The notes: a model not told the origin generated them from the letters alone. Positions 45,811 through 55,161 are shown, numbered from the stretch's first letter. The stretch: 64,000 nt of DNA from Burkholderiales bacterium (GCA_014860445.1 JACZJT010000017.1:80596-144595); one strand, 5' to 3'. Numbers and translations: made by a program.

Positions 45811-46971
45811 CTACTCGCGGTTGGGCGTAAAGCCCAGCGCCATGCCCGAGATCAGGATTTTCTGGATGTTGGACGTGCCTTCGACGATCTGCAGCGATTT
45901 GGCGTCGCGGTAGAAACGCTCGGCCGGATACTCGGTCGAATAGCCGTAGGAACCGAAGATCTTCATGCACTCGTTGGCCGCGTGCACCGCCGCTTCCGAG
46001 GCCGCGTACTTGGCCACCGAGGTCTCGAACTGGTTCGGCTTGGCGTTGTCCTTGAGCCAGGCGGCGCGGTAGACCAGCATTTGCGCCGCGTGGTGCTCGA
46101 CCACGAGTTCCGCGATCTGCGACTGGATCATCTGGTGTTGGGAGATGGGTTTGCCGAACTGCGTGCGCTCGTTTGCATAGTTGATCGCCAGTTCCAGCGC
46201 CCCACCCGCGCAACCCAGCGCGCCCGCGGCGCAGCCCAGGCGCGTCTGATTGAGCTGCCACATGCAGACACGGAAACCTTCGCCCGGTTTGCCCAGAACG
46301 TTCTCCTTCGGCACCTTCATGCCGTCGAAGACGAATTCGCCGGTGGGCGAGCACTTGAGGCCCAGCTTGGTCTCGATGCCGCGCGCACTGACGCCTTTCC
46401 AGTTCTTCGGCTCGATGATGAAGGCGGTAATGCCCTTGTTGCCTTTCTCGCGATCGGTGTAGGCGTAGAGCAGGCCGGCGTCGCCCACATGCGCCTGCGA
46501 GATCCACATCTTGTTGCCGTGAACTTCCCAGTGATCGCCCTTGTCGATGGCGTGCGTTTTCATGCTGGCGACATCCGAACCGGTATTGGGTTCGGTCATC
46601 GCGAAAAAGCCGAGCTGCGTGCCCGCCACCCAGCCGGGCACGTATTTCTTCTTCTGCGCCTCGGTGCCGAACTTGCTCACCGTCAGCGCCGGACCCAGGT
46701 TCTGCATATTGAACGGCAGCCGCCAGGATGCCGATACCTGGGCGATCTGCTCGGCCATCAGTACCGACTCCATGTAGCCCATGCCGCTGCCGCCGAATTC
46801 CTCGGGCACCGCGCAGGAAAAGAATCCCAGGCTGCCCATCTTGGCGACGCGATCGGCGCGGAATTCGTGCTTCGCCTCTTCCGCCTCGAGTGTTGGCGCA
46901 ATTTCTTCGGCCGCGAAACGCTTGGCCGTGTCCTGTATCAGTCGCTGCTCTTCCGTTAGTTCGAAATTCAT
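45811..46971 (-). CDS. Acyl-CoA dehydrogenase, likely non-decarboxylating glutaryl-CoA dehydrogenase
   Basis: This 386-residue flavoprotein has the FAD/substrate motifs FAMTEPNTGSD and WISQAHVG, catalytic Glu364 in QIVEGTSNIQ and YGYSTEYPAERFYRDA. Arg84 in SASWRLPFNMQ aligns with the Arg that binds the distal carboxylate in glutaryl-CoA dehydrogenases. Val363 precedes the catalytic Glu, where decarboxylating enzymes have Tyr. That Val and the SPTGE block match what I recall of the non-decarboxylating Desulfococcus enzyme, which stops at glutaconyl-CoA. Its position between gcdA and the biotin carrier fits that product being handed to the decarboxylase. The general family is certain; the substrate is inferred. 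Confidence 0.85.
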   Translation of the reverse strand: MNFELTEEQRLIQDTAKRFAAEEIAPTLEAEEAKHEFRADRVAKMGSLGFFSCAVPEEFGGSGMGYMESVLMAEQIAQVSASWRLPFNMQNLGPALTVSKFGTEAQKKKYVPGWVAGTQLGFFAMTEPNTGSDVASMKTHAIDKGDHWEVHGNKMWISQAHVGDAGLLYAYTDREKGNKGITAFIIEPKNWKGVSARGIETKLGLKCSPTGEFVFDGMKVPKENVLGKPGEGFRVCMWQLNQTRLGCAAGALGCAGGALELAINYANERTQFGKPISQHQMIQSQIAELVVEHHAAQMLVYRAAWLKDNAKPNQFETSVAKYAASEAAVHAANECMKIFGSYGYSTEYPAERFYRDAKSLQIVEGTSNIQKILISGMALGFTPNRE

Positions 46972-47017
46972 CGTTGTCTCGCCTATATGTATGGTCTGCT
47001 CAGTCCGTAACGACTGC

Positions 47018-47230
47018 TCACTCGAGCACGAGCAGCAATGTGTCGTCCTCGACGCTGTCGCCGATTTTCACCTTGATTTCCTTGACCGTGCCCGCGCTCG
47101 GCGCGTACACGGTGTTTTCCATCTTCAGCGCCTCGATGACGATGAGTTCATCGTCTTCTTCGACTTTTGCACCGGGTTCGACCAGCACGGCCAGGATTTT
47201 TCCCGCCAGCGGAGCCAGAACGTCTGCCAT
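47018..47230 (-). CDS. Biotin carrier protein of the decarboxylase (GcdC-like, minimal)
   Basis: This 70-residue protein is just the biotinyl domain. The target Lys36 lies in VIEALKMENTVYAP (EALKMEN instead of the usual EAMKM), with GKILAVLVEPGAKVEEDDEL before it and DSVEDDTLLLVLE at the end. GcdC proteins usually have a Pro/Ala linker and an N-terminal alpha-binding segment that are absent here. The ATG at 47230 was chosen for AGGGGAG upstream. It is first of three minus-strand genes (biotin carrier, dehydrogenase, gcdA) spaced 46 and about 165 nt, probably one operon. Confidence 0.9.
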   Translation of the reverse strand: MADVLAPLAGKILAVLVEPGAKVEEDDELIVIEALKMENTVYAPSAGTVKEIKVKIGDSVEDDTLLLVLE

Positions 47231-47486
47231 GGTTACTCCCCTCTCGATTGGTTTCAGTTGATTATTGCGAAGCGACCGCTGCCCGCTACCGCGGCGCATT
47301 CGATCGACAGCGTAAGCTAGCACAAAGCGCGCACTTGTACTTCGATCGAGATCAAGCGCCCTCGCCTTCGTGCAAAACCCTTTTTATTTCCACGGCTTGC
47401 ACGAAATTTACCGCGGGACGGGCAGTGCGCGCAGCCTCCCCCGCGGTGCCGTGGCGCGTCCCGCCGTGCACCGTTATCATGGCTGC

Positions 47487-48074
47487 GTGAGCCAGATCGA
47501 TTCCAAGACGCGCTGCCCCTGGTGTCTGGGCAGCGAAGCGTACATCGCCTACCACGACCGCGAGTGGGGTGTGCCCCTGCACGAGGACCGCGCGCTGTTC
47601 GAACTCCTGATACTCGAAGGCGCGCAGGCCGGCCTGTCCTGGTCCACCATCCTCGGGAAGCGCGACCATTACCGCAAGGCCTACGACGGCTTCGATGCGC
47701 GCAAGATCGCGCTCTACGACGAGGCCAAGGTCGCCCGCCTGCTCGCCGATGCGGGGATCGTGCGCAACCGCCTGAAGATCGCGGCGAGCATACAAAACGC
47801 CAAGGCCTTCCTCGCCGTGCAGAAGGAATTCGGTTCCTTCGACAGCTACATCTGGCGTTTCGTCGACGGCAGACCCAAACAACACCGTCGGCGCAGCATG
47901 AAGGAGGTGCCCGCAAGTACGCCCGAGTCCGATGCGATGAGCAAGGATCTGAAGAAACGCGGCTTCAAGTTCGTGGGTTCGACCATCTGCTACGCCTTCA
48001 TGCAGGCGAGCGGCATGGTCAACGATCATCTGACCGCATGCTTTCGCCACGCACAGGTGCAGGCGCGGCGATGA
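47487..48074 (+). CDS. tag: DNA-3-methyladenine glycosylase I
   Basis: This 195-residue base-excision enzyme removes 3-methyladenine. The zinc-binding set is visible: Cys in TRCPWCLG, His in YHDREWGVPLHED, and His/Cys near the end in NDHLTACFRH. The catalytic-pocket Glu/Tyr/Trp lie in EGAQAGLSWSTIL. It has a GTG start (the next in-frame Met is inside the family core). It is divergent from the biotin carrier gene and overlaps yqgE by 4 nt (ATGA at 48071). Confidence 0.95.
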   Translation: MSQIDSKTRCPWCLGSEAYIAYHDREWGVPLHEDRALFELLILEGAQAGLSWSTILGKRDHYRKAYDGFDARKIALYDEAKVARLLADAGIVRNRLKIAASIQNAKAFLAVQKEFGSFDSYIWRFVDGRPKQHRRRSMKEVPASTPESDAMSKDLKKRGFKFVGSTICYAFMQASGMVNDHLTACFRHAQVQARR

Positions 48075-48739
48075 GGCTGCGACGCTTGTTTCTGCTCGCG
48101 GCGCTGCTGGGATGGCCTGGACTTGCGGCGGCGCAGACGAACGACGCCGCGAATGGCGTTTTCCTGGTCGCCTCGCCGGCGCTGCTCGATCCGAACTTCC
48201 GCCACAGCGTGGTGCTGGTCACGCAACTACCCGATGGCGGCAGCGTCGGCTTCATTGTGAACCGCCCCGGCGAACGCTCGCTCGCGCAGATCCTGCCCGA
48301 CAACGCGGTGCTCAAGCGCTTCACCGAGCCGCTGTATCTCGGCGGCCCGGTGGAAGCCGCCGGCCTGTTCGCCATGTTCCGCGCGAAGGACAATCCGCCG
48401 GGCGCCCTGCGGGTTCTGGGCGACCTGTCCTTCGCCATGGATCCCGCAGTGGTGGAGCAGTTGCTGCACGCCCCGCCGGAGCGGGTGCGCTTTTTCAACG
48501 GCTACGCCGGCTGGGCGCCGGGGCAGTTGGCGCTCGAGCTCGAACTCGGCGGCTGGCATGTGCTCAACGCCGATGCCGACAGCGTGTTCCGCAAGAACAC
48601 GAACACGCTGTGGCAGGAGCTGCTGCTGCGCGTGCGCGCCATTACCGCTTCAACGCAGCAAGACGCGGATCAGCTGTCCGGCGTCAGCAGCGACACGCCC
48701 AGGTTCGCGCGGCGCGTCAGCCACAGATTCGGGCGGTAG
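48071..48739 (+). CDS. YqgE/AlgH-family protein with signal peptide
   Basis: This 222-residue DUF179 protein carries GVFLVASPALLDPNFRHSVV, GFIVNRPGERSL, YLGGPVEAAGLFAM and FFNGYAGWAPGQLALELELG. It begins with a clear signal peptide, MRLRRLFLLAALLGWPGLAAA, unlike cytoplasmic YqgE, so it is probably periplasmic. The last 30 residues (after LRVRAITAST) lie beyond the family core and overlap the end of the antisense 3-hydroxyacyl-CoA dehydrogenase gene by 70 bp. Function of the family is unknown. It is translationally coupled to tag. Confidence 0.88.
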   Translation: MRLRRLFLLAALLGWPGLAAAQTNDAANGVFLVASPALLDPNFRHSVVLVTQLPDGGSVGFIVNRPGERSLAQILPDNAVLKRFTEPLYLGGPVEAAGLFAMFRAKDNPPGALRVLGDLSFAMDPAVVEQLLHAPPERVRFFNGYAGWAPGQLALELELGGWHVLNADADSVFRKNTNTLWQELLLRVRAITASTQQDADQLSGVSSDTPRFARRVSHRFGR

Positions 48740-50196
48740 CGCGGGTCGGCATAGAGCTTCATCATGTTGTTCAGCACCTTGAGCACCTTGGCCGGCCCGA
48801 GCAGATCGCCGAACGCCATGGGGCCTTGCGGATAGTTGAGCCCCAGGGTCGCACCCTTGTCCACGTCCGCGGCCGCCGCCGTGCGGCTTTGCGCGAGATA
48901 GCAGCCGATGTTGACGATCAGAGCGACGATGCGCTGGGCAATGAAACCCGGGCTGTCCTTGATCACCGTCACCGGCACGCCGTCGCTCGCAAGCAGCCCG
49001 TGCGCCGCATCGCGGTAGGCCGGGTCGGTGACCGGCGTGGTCATGATGGTGCGCCGCTTGACCATGGGGAAGAGCGTGTCGACGGCCACCGTGCGCTTGG
49101 CGTCCAGGCCCTGCGCAACCGCGCAGCTGGTCGCATCGTCACCATAGGGCGTGACCAGGATCAACGCTTCGGCGCTGGGCTTGGCCCCGGTCTCCAGCGT
49201 CGCCTTGAGCGTTTTCAACAGCGCCGTGAGCGCAGCATGGCCGTCGGCTTCGGCATTGCTCACCCAGACGCTTTTCGGCCGCGCGGCGGGCGCGGGCGCC
49301 TCGGCCGGCACCACCGCCTTGCCCTCTGCGTAGTCGTAGAACCCCTTGTTGGTCTTGCGCCCGAAGATACCGGCTTCGTAGCGGCTGCGCATCAGCTGCG
49401 CCGGGCGATAGCGCGGCTCGTGATAGCACTGTTCGTAGATGGCCACGCTGGCGGGCTGGCTCACATCCAGCCCGGTGAGTTCCATCAGTTCGAACGGCCC
49501 CATGCGAAAACCGGCGACGTCGCGCATGATGCGGTCGATGTCTACAAAGCCCGCAATGCCTTCGGAGGCGATGTGCGCGGCCTCCACGCCGAAACCACGT
49601 CCGACCTGGTTGACGATGAAGCCCGGCGCATCTTTCACCCGCACCGGTTCGCGGCTCATGCGCCGGCCGACCTCCATCAAGGCGTCGCCGACCTCGGGCG
49701 CGGTGCGCACCCCGTCGATGACTTCAACGAGTTTCATCAGCGGCACCGGATTGAAGAAATGCATGCCGGCAAAGCGCTCCGGCCTTTTCAGCTTCGCGGC
49801 GATGGTGGTCACCGCTAGCGAGGACGTGTTGGTGGCGAGTATGCAATCCTCGCCGACGATGCCTTCGAGTTCGGCGAACAATTTTTGCTTCGCCGCCAAA
49901 TCCTCGACGATGACCTCGATCACCAGATGGCAGGGCGCCATCGCCGCCGGGCTGTCGACCACCTCGAGCCGGCCGACGGCCGCTGCATGCGCCTCCATGG
50001 TGAGACTGCCTTTCTCCACCGCGCGCTGCAGCATCTTGGCGACGAAGTCCCTGGCCTCGGCCGCCGCGCCGGCGCGCGCGTCGGTCATCAGCACGCGCAT
50101 GCCGCCGTTGGTGGCGACCTGGGCGATACCGCGCCCCATGGCCCCGGTGCCGATGATGCCCAGGGTGAAATCACTGCGTTTCGGATCGAACTGCAT
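48670..50196 (-). CDS. 3-hydroxyacyl-CoA dehydrogenase, two-domain (PaaH/Hbd type)
   Basis: This 508-residue NAD-dependent enzyme oxidises 3-hydroxyacyl-CoA to 3-ketoacyl-CoA. The NAD site is LGIIGTGAMGRGIAQ (about 12-26), the catalytic His is in AGMHFFNPVPLMKLVEVI, and PGFIVNQVGRGFGVEA and PFELMELTGLDVS are typical. A second C-terminal 3HCDH domain (about 400-505) holds DSPGFIAQRIVALIVNIG and LGLNYPQGPM. The size and layout match PaaH of phenylacetate catabolism as well as PaaH-like 3-hydroxybutyryl-CoA dehydrogenases. In this window it would act after crotonyl-CoA hydration. The ATG at 50196 replaces a longer unrelated frame. Confidence 0.93.
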   Translation of the reverse strand: MQFDPKRSDFTLGIIGTGAMGRGIAQVATNGGMRVLMTDARAGAAAEARDFVAKMLQRAVEKGSLTMEAHAAAVGRLEVVDSPAAMAPCHLVIEVIVEDLAAKQKLFAELEGIVGEDCILATNTSSLAVTTIAAKLKRPERFAGMHFFNPVPLMKLVEVIDGVRTAPEVGDALMEVGRRMSREPVRVKDAPGFIVNQVGRGFGVEAAHIASEGIAGFVDIDRIMRDVAGFRMGPFELMELTGLDVSQPASVAIYEQCYHEPRYRPAQLMRSRYEAGIFGRKTNKGFYDYAEGKAVVPAEAPAPAARPKSVWVSNAEADGHAALTALLKTLKATLETGAKPSAEALILVTPYGDDATSCAVAQGLDAKRTVAVDTLFPMVKRRTIMTTPVTDPAYRDAAHGLLASDGVPVTVIKDSPGFIAQRIVALIVNIGCYLAQSRTAAAADVDKGATLGLNYPQGPMAFGDLLGPAKVLKVLNNMMKLYADPRYRPNLWLTRRANLGVSLLTPDS

Positions 50197-50356
50197 GGCT
50201 GCTCCCGTTGATGAAGTATTCGTTGCCGGAGCGGGCCTGCGCGCGGTTCGCTGCGATCGCGGGCCCCGCGCGGGGGCCCGCATCAGTATCCTGTTCCGCT
50301 CCTGCGAACCCCGATTTTAGCGCGTTCGCGTATTTGCCGATTGCGCAGCTCATTCG

Positions 50357-50386
50357 ACGCGGCATGCACGAGCCTGCATGCCGCGT
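50357..50386 (-). terminator. Hairpin downstream of clpB
   Basis: A 12-bp perfect stem runs between ACGCGGCATGCA (50357-50368) and TGCATGCCGCGT (50375-50386) with a 6-nt loop, just after the clpB stop on the minus strand. No T-run follows, but the strength suggests a transcript end or processing signal. Confidence 0.55.
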
Positions 50387-50392
50387 GCAAAA

Positions 50393-52972
50393 TCAGCCCT
50401 TGCTGAACTGGATAACACCGCCCTTCGCCGCGATCTTGATCGTGTCCTTGGCGGCAAATTCGCCTTCGAGGATGCGTTTCGCCAGCGGGTTTTCGATGGT
50501 CGACTGGATCGCGCGTTTGAGCGGACGCGCGCCGTAGACCGGATCGAAGCCGGCCGCGGCGATCTCGGCCAGCGCGCTGTCGTCGAGTTCCAGCTTCATT
50601 TCCATGCCCGCAAGGCGCTTGCCCAGGATGCCGAGCTGGATTTTCGCGATGCTCTTGATGTTGGCCTCGTCCAGGGCGTGGAACACCACGATCTCGTCGA
50701 TGCGGTTCACGAACTCGGGACGGAAATGCGTGCGCACCTCGCCCATCACCGCGAGCTTGATCACCTGGTAGTCGTCTCCGCTCATCTGCTGGATCATCTG
50801 CGAGCCGAGGTTGGAGGTCATCACCACCACGGTGTTCTTGAAATCCACGGTGCGGCCCTGACCGTCGGTCATGCGCCCGTCATCGAGCACCTGCAGCAGT
50901 ACGTTGAACACGTCCGGATGCGCTTTCTCCACCTCGTCGAGCAGGATCACGCAGTAGGGCTTGCGTCTCACCGCCTCGGTGAGATGGCCGCCTTCTTCAT
51001 AGCCGACGTAACCCGGTGGCGCGCCGATCAGCCGCGCGACCGAGTGCTTCTCCATGAATTCGCTCATGTCGATGCGGATCAGATGATCCTCGGAATCGAA
51101 CAGAAAACCGGCGAGCGCCTTGCACAATTCGGTCTTGCCCACCCCGGTAGGACCGAGGAACAGGAAGGAGCCGTAGGGCTTGTTCGGATCCGCGAGGCCC
51201 GCACGCGACCTTCTGATCGCATCGGACACCAGGCGCACCGCCTCGTCCTGGCCGACCACGCGCTCGTGCAGCTTCGCCTCCATCTGCAGCAGTTTCTCGC
51301 GCTCGCCCTGCATCATTTTCGACACGGGGATACCGGTGGCGCGCGACACCACCTCGGCGATCTCTTCGGCGCCGACTTCGGTGCGCAAGAGCCGCGCCTT
51401 GCCCGGCTTCGGCCCCGCTTTTTCCTCTTTCTTCAGCTGCGCTTCGAGCTGCGGAATGCGGCCGTACTGCAGTTCCGACATGCGCTGCCAGTCGCCCTTG
51501 CGCTTCGCCGCTTCCATCTCGACCTTGAGTTTCTCGAGTTCTTCCTTGATGTGCTGCGCGCCCTGCACCTCGGCTTTTTCCTGCTTCCACACCTCTTCGA
51601 GGTCGGCGTACTCGCGCCCGAGCCTGGTGATTTCGGCCTCGATCAGGCCCATGCGTTTTTTCGACGCTTCGTCCTTTTCGCGCTTGACCGCTTCGCGCTC
51701 GATCTTGAGCTGAATCAGGCGCCGGTCCAGCCTGTCCATGACCTCGGGCTTGGAATCGATCTCCATTTTGATGCGCGAGGCCGCTTCGTCGATCAGGTCG
51801 ATCGCCTTGTCCGGCAGGAAACGGTCGGTGATATAGCGGTGCGACAATTCGGCCGCGGCGACGATGGCCGGGTCGGTAATGTCGACGCCGTGGTGAACTT
51901 CGTATTTCTCCTGCAGCCCGCGCAGGATCGCGATGGTGTCCTCCACGCTGGGCTCGCCCACCTGCACTTTCTGGAAACGGCGCTCCAGCGCCGCGTCCTT
52001 CTCCACGTATTTGCGGTATTCGTCCAGGGTGGTGGCGCCCACGCAGTGCAGTTCACCGCGCGCAAGCGCCGGCTTGAGCATATTGCCCGCATCCATCGCG
52101 CCCTCGGCCTTGCCCGCGCCGACCATGGTGTGCAGCTCGTCGATGAAAACGATGGTCTGCCCCTGGTCCTGCGACAACTCCTTCAACACCGCTTTCAGGC
52201 GCTCTTCGAACTCGCCCCGGTATTTCGCGCCGGCGAGCAGGGCCGCCATGTCCAGCGACAGCACGCGCTTGTTCTTCAGTGTCTCAGGCACTTCGCCGTT
52301 GACGATGCGCTGCGCCAGGCCTTCGACGATGGCGGTCTTGCCCACGCCGGGCTCGCCGATCAGCACCGGGTTGTTCTTGGTGCGCCGCTGCAGAATCTGG
52401 ATCACGCGGCGAATCTCATCGTCGCGCCCGATCACGGGGTCGAGCTTGCCGGCGCGTGCGCGCTCGGTCAGGTCCATGGTGTATTTCTTCAGCGCTTCGC
52501 GGCTGCCTTCGGCCTCGGGGCTGGAAACGTTCTCGCTGCCGCGCAAGGCGGTGACCGCCTGGTCCAGCGCCTTCTTGTTGCCGCCCGCAGCCTTGAGCAG
52601 CCTGCCGGCCTCGCCCTTGTCCTCGCCCAGCGCGAGCACGAACATCTCCGAGGCAATGAACTGGTCGCCGCGCTTTTGCGCTTCCTTGTCGGTCAGGTTG
52701 AGCAGGTTGGTGAGTTCGCGCGAAATCGACACCTCGCCGCCCTGGCCTTCGACCTTGGGCAGGCGGCCGATCGCGGCCTTGAGTGAGTCGCGCAGCTGGC
52801 CCACGTTGATCCCCGCGCGCGCGAACAAGGACGCCGTACCGCCGTCCTCCTGGGCGATCAAGGCGGACAGTACATGCACCGGCTCGATGTAGGGGTTGTC
52901 GTTGCCCACGGCGAGGCTCTGCGCATCGGCGAGCGCCTGCTGGAACTTGGTGGTGAGTTTGTCTAAGCGCAT
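50393..52972 (-). CDS. clpB: ATP-dependent disaggregase ClpB
   Basis: This 859-residue Hsp100 protein disaggregates proteins with DnaK. An N-terminal Clp_N domain (about 1-145) is followed by AAA1 (about 160-400, Walker [14 protein letters not shown], Walker B IVFIDELH). The coiled-coil middle domain (about 405-525) is rich in Lys/Glu. AAA2 follows (about 540-765, Walker [14 protein letters not shown], Walker [13 protein letters not shown]), then the D2-small domain. The length is normal for ClpB. It is probably heat-induced, but no clear sigma-32 promoter was identified upstream of 52972. Confidence 0.97.
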   Translation of the reverse strand: MRLDKLTTKFQQALADAQSLAVGNDNPYIEPVHVLSALIAQEDGGTASLFARAGINVGQLRDSLKAAIGRLPKVEGQGGEVSISRELTNLLNLTDKEAQKRGDQFIASEMFVLALGEDKGEAGRLLKAAGGNKKALDQAVTALRGSENVSSPEAEGSREALKKYTMDLTERARAGKLDPVIGRDDEIRRVIQILQRRTKNNPVLIGEPGVGKTAIVEGLAQRIVNGEVPETLKNKRVLSLDMAALLAGAKYRGEFEERLKAVLKELSQDQGQTIVFIDELHTMVGAGKAEGAMDAGNMLKPALARGELHCVGATTLDEYRKYVEKDAALERRFQKVQVGEPSVEDTIAILRGLQEKYEVHHGVDITDPAIVAAAELSHRYITDRFLPDKAIDLIDEAASRIKMEIDSKPEVMDRLDRRLIQLKIEREAVKREKDEASKKRMGLIEAEITRLGREYADLEEVWKQEKAEVQGAQHIKEELEKLKVEMEAAKRKGDWQRMSELQYGRIPQLEAQLKKEEKAGPKPGKARLLRTEVGAEEIAEVVSRATGIPVSKMMQGEREKLLQMEAKLHERVVGQDEAVRLVSDAIRRSRAGLADPNKPYGSFLFLGPTGVGKTELCKALAGFLFDSEDHLIRIDMSEFMEKHSVARLIGAPPGYVGYEEGGHLTEAVRRKPYCVILLDEVEKAHPDVFNVLLQVLDDGRMTDGQGRTVDFKNTVVVMTSNLGSQMIQQMSGDDYQVIKLAVMGEVRTHFRPEFVNRIDEIVVFHALDEANIKSIAKIQLGILGKRLAGMEMKLELDDSALAEIAAAGFDPVYGARPLKRAIQSTIENPLAKRILEGEFAAKDTIKIAAKGGVIQFSKG

Positions 52973-53054
52973 GGCTGCTTTCCTGGATTCGTTGCCTTCC
53001 AGATGCGGCCGATTCGCGAATTTTCAAGCTTGCGGCCCGGCACGGCCGATACCG

Positions 53055-53756
53055 CTATTGCAAGCCGCTGCGCAGCACTTTCTGCATGATCGCGTAGACC
53101 AAACGGGATTTCTCCCAGAACGATGCCTTGATGGTGTTGAATCTGGACTCACCGCCGCGGTTCTTATCCGCGAGGAATACGATCAGGCCTTCCACACCGC
53201 CTTCGCGGACCTTTTCGGCAAACACCTCCCGGTAGGCGCCGACCAGGGACAGGTCCGCGACTTTGACGTTGTATATTCTCCATCCCGCCGCGGTGTTTTC
53301 CATCTCGTAATCCAGTGTCGTGCGTTCCCCGCCCGGCTGCCCCACTTCGGATCTGACGGTTACATTCGCGCCCTTCGGCCCCGGGCGCAGTTGTTTGTAC
53401 ACGACGGGCTCGCCTCGATAATTCTCGAGCGCGGTCGAATAGGTGCGCACCAGCAGTGTCCTGAACTCCTCCGTGATCAAGTCTTGTTGTACCGGCGTCG
53501 CCAGGTGCCAGTTGCGCGCCACCGCCAGGCGCGTCATATGGGCGAAATCAAACAGCGGCAGCACGCTGCTATGCAGCAAGTCTTCGACGCGCGCCGGGTC
53601 TGCAGCCTGAAGTATGCGATCCTGCTTGAGCTTTTGAATGACTTCGTCGGACACCGAACGCAGAAGCGCAGCCGGCGCAAGATCCTGTGCGTGCGACGCC
53701 GGGGCGGCAAGCGCCAACGCCAGTGACACCAGACATTTCGCGATCGATTTGCGCAC
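53055..53756 (-). CDS. MlaC/Ttg2D-like periplasmic lipid-binding protein
   Basis: This 233-residue protein has a signal peptide (KCLVSLALALAAPASHA) after a GTG at 53756; an ATG at 53828 would add 24 residues without a ribosome binding site. The mature part fits the toluene-tolerance Ttg2/MlaC family: LPLFDFAHMTRLAVARNWHL, FRTLLVRTYSTALENYRGE and WRIYNVKVADLSLVGAYREV. MlaC shuttles phospholipids between outer and inner membrane. The other mla genes are not beside it, so it is an orphan copy. Confidence 0.9.
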   Translation of the reverse strand: MRKSIAKCLVSLALALAAPASHAQDLAPAALLRSVSDEVIQKLKQDRILQAADPARVEDLLHSSVLPLFDFAHMTRLAVARNWHLATPVQQDLITEEFRTLLVRTYSTALENYRGEPVVYKQLRPGPKGANVTVRSEVGQPGGERTTLDYEMENTAAGWRIYNVKVADLSLVGAYREVFAEKVREGGVEGLIVFLADKNRGGESRFNTIKASFWEKSRLVYAIMQKVLRSGLQ

Positions 53757-53918
53757 GCGGGTCCCGGAATGATGGACAACACGACGAAGACTGCCCGCCG
53801 GGCCAATGGCAGTCAATCCGGAGGACATATTATTGCAGCGTTTGTTGATCTACCTCAAACGCAATTTCCAGCCGGGCATAAATGCAAGCGCTTCCCGATC
53901 CCGAAATTCAGCGACGAC

Positions 53919-54239
53919 TCAGGCCTTGCCGAGGATTCCGAACTCGGCCTCGGTCCTGGAGTAGAACAGGCTCATGCCCTCGCGCGTCAATTGCGCAAGA
54001 AATTCGTCGGCGAGTTCCGTGGTGGTGATGAACAGGACTTCGACCGGAAGTTCGCCGGCGAGCTCGAAAAACGTCTGTTCGTGCAGCACGCCGTGGCGGC
54101 CGTAACCGGCAACGGCGCGAAACGCCGAGCCCCCCGGGATGCCGAGCTTTTTCGCCTTCTCCAGCAGCCACTCGTACATCAGTTCGCTGTCGTGCTTTTC
54201 GCCCTCGGGAACAAAGAACTGCAATGAAATGCCGCGCAT
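53919..54239 (-). CDS. DUF190-family protein, fluoride-channel associated
   Basis: This 106-residue soluble protein begins MRGISLQFFVPEGEKHDSEL and has GGSAFRAVAGYGRHGVLHEQ, typical of DUF190, a ferredoxin-like fold commonly encoded beside CrcB. It follows crcB by 10 nt on the same strand, so it is probably co-expressed. Its role with the fluoride channel is not established; a regulatory PII-like function has been proposed from structure for this fold. Confidence 0.9.
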   Translation of the reverse strand: MRGISLQFFVPEGEKHDSELMYEWLLEKAKKLGIPGGSAFRAVAGYGRHGVLHEQTFFELAGELPVEVLFITTTELADEFLAQLTREGMSLFYSRTEAEFGILGKA

Positions 54240-54249
54240 CGCGCTCTCC

Positions 54250-54633
54250 TTATCCGTGCAGCCATCTGAATGTTGCAAAACCAAACAGGGTCATGAGGAT
54301 CGACCCGGCCAGGTGCATCAGAATCAGTCCCGCCGCCCAGGCATACTGGGCGCGCAGCAACAAGGTGACGGTCTCCGCCGAAAACGTGGAGAAGGTCGTC
54401 AGCGCGCCCAGAAAGCCGGTGATGGCGAACAGGCGCCATTCGACCGGCACGGCGGCATTGTCCGCAAAGTAGGCGATGGCCAGGCCGATCAGGTAACCGC
54501 CGATCAGATTGGCGGTCAGCGTGCCCAGGGGCAGCGTCGGAAATGCCGGATTGAGCGCACTGCCCAGACCCCAGCGCAGCCATGCCCCAAACGCGGCGCC
54601 GACGCCGACCGCGGCGAACGCCGTTGCGCTCAC
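54250..54633 (-). CDS. crcB: Fluoride ion channel CrcB/Fluc
   Basis: This 127-residue protein has four spans: AFAAVGVGAAFGAWLRWGLG, TLTANLIGGYLIGLAIAYF, TGFLGALTTFSTFSAE and the C-terminal HLAGSILMTLFGFATF. The Asn of TLTANL and the TTFSTF motif carry the fluoride pore and Na+ site in Fluc proteins, which work as antiparallel dimers to expel F-. The GTG at 54633 with a GGGAG ribosome binding site gives normal length. It lies just downstream of moaE. No fluoride riboswitch was recognised in the short gap. Confidence 0.93.
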   Translation of the reverse strand: MSATAFAAVGVGAAFGAWLRWGLGSALNPAFPTLPLGTLTANLIGGYLIGLAIAYFADNAAVPVEWRLFAITGFLGALTTFSTFSAETVTLLLRAQYAWAAGLILMHLAGSILMTLFGFATFRWLHG

Positions 54634-54705
54634 GATGAACGGCTCCCGCCGGTTTCGCGGCCTTCGCAACGGCGCACGGATTTCGCTGTGTTGAACAAGA
54701 GCGAC

Positions 54706-55161
54706 TCAGCCTTTGTGCCAGCGCTCGGCCGCTTGGTCGTCGCTCGCGCGCGCCTCGACCCAGCGCGGGCCCTGCGCGGTCTGTTCTTTCTTCCAGAACG
54801 GCGCCCGGGTCTTGAGGTAGTCCATGATGAACTCGCAGGCCTCGAAACTCGCGCCGCGGTGCGCACTGCTCACCACCACGAGCACGATCTGATCCAGCGG
54901 CTTCAGCGCGCCGACGCGGTGGATCACCAGGGCATCGATAATGTCCCAGCGCTGCTTTGCCTCGTCGATGATGCCCGCGAGCGCTTTCTCGGTCATGCCC
55001 GGATAGTGTTCCAGCGACAGACCCGCGATCGCGTCGCCCTCGTTCACGTCGCGCACCAAGCCGATGAAACTCGCGATGGCGCCGATACCGGGATCGGCGC
55101 GGCGGAATGCGGCTATTTCCGCGCCGACATCGAAATCCGCTTCCTGCACCTTGACCGGCAT
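54706..55161 (-). CDS. moaE: Molybdopterin synthase catalytic subunit MoaE
   Basis: This 151-residue MoaE converts precursor Z to molybdopterin with MoaD. Motifs: ASFIGLVRDVNEGDAI, LEHYPGMTEKAL, VIHRVGALKPLDQIVLVVV and SSAHRGASFEACEFIMDYLK, with the catalytic Lys in APFWKKEQT. It abuts moaD at 55162. The operon mobB-moeA-moaD-moaE reads leftward with overlapping or touching genes. Confidence 0.95.
   Translation of the reverse strand: MPVKVQEADFDVGAEIAAFRRADPGIGAIASFIGLVRDVNEGDAIAGLSLEHYPGMTEKALAGIIDEAKQRWDIIDALVIHRVGALKPLDQIVLVVVSSAHRGASFEACEFIMDYLKTRAPFWKKEQTAQGPRWVEARASDDQAAERWHKG

Noticed and set aside
50378-52786. Plus-strand frame of 802 codons opposite clpB
   Set aside because: Mirror of the clpB codons, rich in Leu/His/Phe repeats and without recognisable domain.
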